DNA from: Actinomycetota bacterium
Lineage (GTDB): Bacteria > Actinomycetota > Thermoleophilia > Miltoncostaeales > Miltoncostaeaceae
DNA length: 37,317 nucleotides
NCBI GenBank assembly: GCA_005800465.1
Contig: SYFI01000030.1
Coordinates: 1-37,317 of the forward strand
Direction: 5' to 3'
This document shows, piece after piece, positions 36,390-37,317 of the stretch. The position numbers were made by a program, and so were the translations under genes. The notes under the pieces were generated by a model, which was given only the letters and a program-made list of their open reading frames with translations, did not search any database and was not told where the DNA came from. Numbering within the stretch: position 1 is the stretch's first letter; each line of letters opens with the position of its first letter.

Positions 36390-37317
36390 CTGATGCCGTG
36401 CATTACTTCCTTGACCCGAGCAGCACACGCGCGGTGATCATCGGGCTGCTGTACCTGGCCGGTGCCATCGGCTTTGTGCTGTCGCTCAAGTGGATGTCCG
36501 ACGCGAAGACCTCGCGCAAGGGCATTTTCGCGGGCGAGATGGGATTCCTCCTGGCGGTGATCGGCACGCTGGTCATGCCGGGAATCACCAGCACCGGATA
36601 CATCTACATCGCCATCGCGCTGCTCATCGGTGCGGCCATCGGAGTGCCGCTGGGCCTGCTCGTTCCCATGACCGCCATGCCCCAGCGCATCGCGCTGTCG
36701 CACGCCTTTGGCGCCCTCGCCGCCGGCCTGGTGGGAATCGTGGAGTTCTACAACTACACGCCCGAGATCAGCGGCTTTGTGATGGCCGTGCTGGGAATCG
36801 AAATCGTGCTGGGGTGTCTGGTGTTCACGGGCTCGCTCATGGCGGCCGGAAAGCTGCAGGAGATCCTGCCGCAGCGGCCGTTCGTGTACCCGGGACAGAT
36901 CTTCGTCAACTTCGGCGTGCTGGGTGTGGCCATCGGCTTTATCGTCGCCCTGGTCATCAACCCAGGCCTTACGTGGGCCATCCCGATCATCATCGTGTGT
37001 GGCCTGGTCTTCGGTGTGTTCCTCATCATCCCCATCGGCGGCGCGGATATGCCCACCGTCATCGCGCTGCTCAATGCGTACGCCGGTATTTCGGCTGCAC
37101 TCCTCGGATTTGTGCTCTCAAACAACCTGCTGATTGTCGCGGGTGCGCTCGACGGCATGTCGGGCCTCATTCTGGCCATCGTCATGTGCCGCGCCATGAA
37201 CCGCTCATTCAGCAATGTGCTGTTCGGTGCCTTTGGGCAGATTGAGGAGGCTACGGGCGAGCACGGTGAGATGGGGTCCATCCGCACCGCGTCATACGAC
37301 GAAGCCGGCGATATCCT
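36386..37317 (+). CDS. pntB: NAD(P) transhydrogenase subunit beta, N-terminal part (continues past right edge)
   Basis: GTG start overlapping pntAB stop; open frame to the window end: MTDAVHYFLDPSSTRAVIIGLLYLAGAIGFVLSLKWMSDAKTSRKG...GGADMPTVIALLNAYAGISAALLGF. Not in ORF track because it lacks a stop. Confidence 0.95.
   Translation, partial: MTDAVHYFLDPSSTRAVIIGLLYLAGAIGFVLSLKWMSDAKTSRKGIFAGEMGFLLAVIGTLVMPGITSTGYIYIAIALLIGAAIGVPLGLLVPMTAMPQRIALSHAFGALAAGLVGIVEFYNYTPEISGFVMAVLGIEIVLGCLVFTGSLMAAGKLQEILPQRPFVYPGQIFVNFGVLGVAIGFIVALVINPGLTWAIPIIIVCGLVFGVFLIIPIGGADMPTVIALLNAYAGISAALLGFVLSNNLLIVAGALDGMSGLILAIVMCRAMNRSFSNVLFGAFGQIEEATGEHGEMGSIRTASYDEAGDI

Overview
High-GC, probably actinobacterial chromosome segment (taxonomy inferred from GC content and gene content only). 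The left ~1.66 kb looks like the end of an integrated element. It has the N-terminus of a C5-cytosine DNA methyltransferase (ORF running off the left edge, absent from the ORF track), a divergent ORF with DHH-phosphoesterase-like motifs, and a structurally perfect 3' half of tRNA-Arg(CCU) that lacks its 5' half. The rest is mostly a chromosomal backbone: a Phd/VapC toxin-antitoxin pair, a frameshifted tandem alpha/beta hydrolase, a K+-channel-like protein, two tandem S8 proteases with prodomain/PPC-like/catalytic architecture, YaaA, a CarD regulator with a histone H1-like tail, UppP, UspA, a HAD phosphatase, a luciferase-like oxidoreductase/acyl-CoA ligase fusion, a LytR_C protein, an SF2 helicase, an HtrA-like/MoxR/DUF58/VWA/VWA operon, KtrB/KtrA, an LPG-synthase-TM-like protein, a broken MFS transporter, a CDGSH protein, an aldo/keto reductase, a DsbA/FrnE protein and a pntAA-pntAB-pntB operon. 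The most unusual items are the tRNA-bounded island edge with the methyltransferase/DHH-like pair, four palindromic repeats spaced at exactly 83 bp and flanked by a decayed copy of the upstream gene's 3' end, the CarD-H1-like fusion, and the oxidoreductase/ligase fusion. All calls come from reading the sequence; no database search was run.
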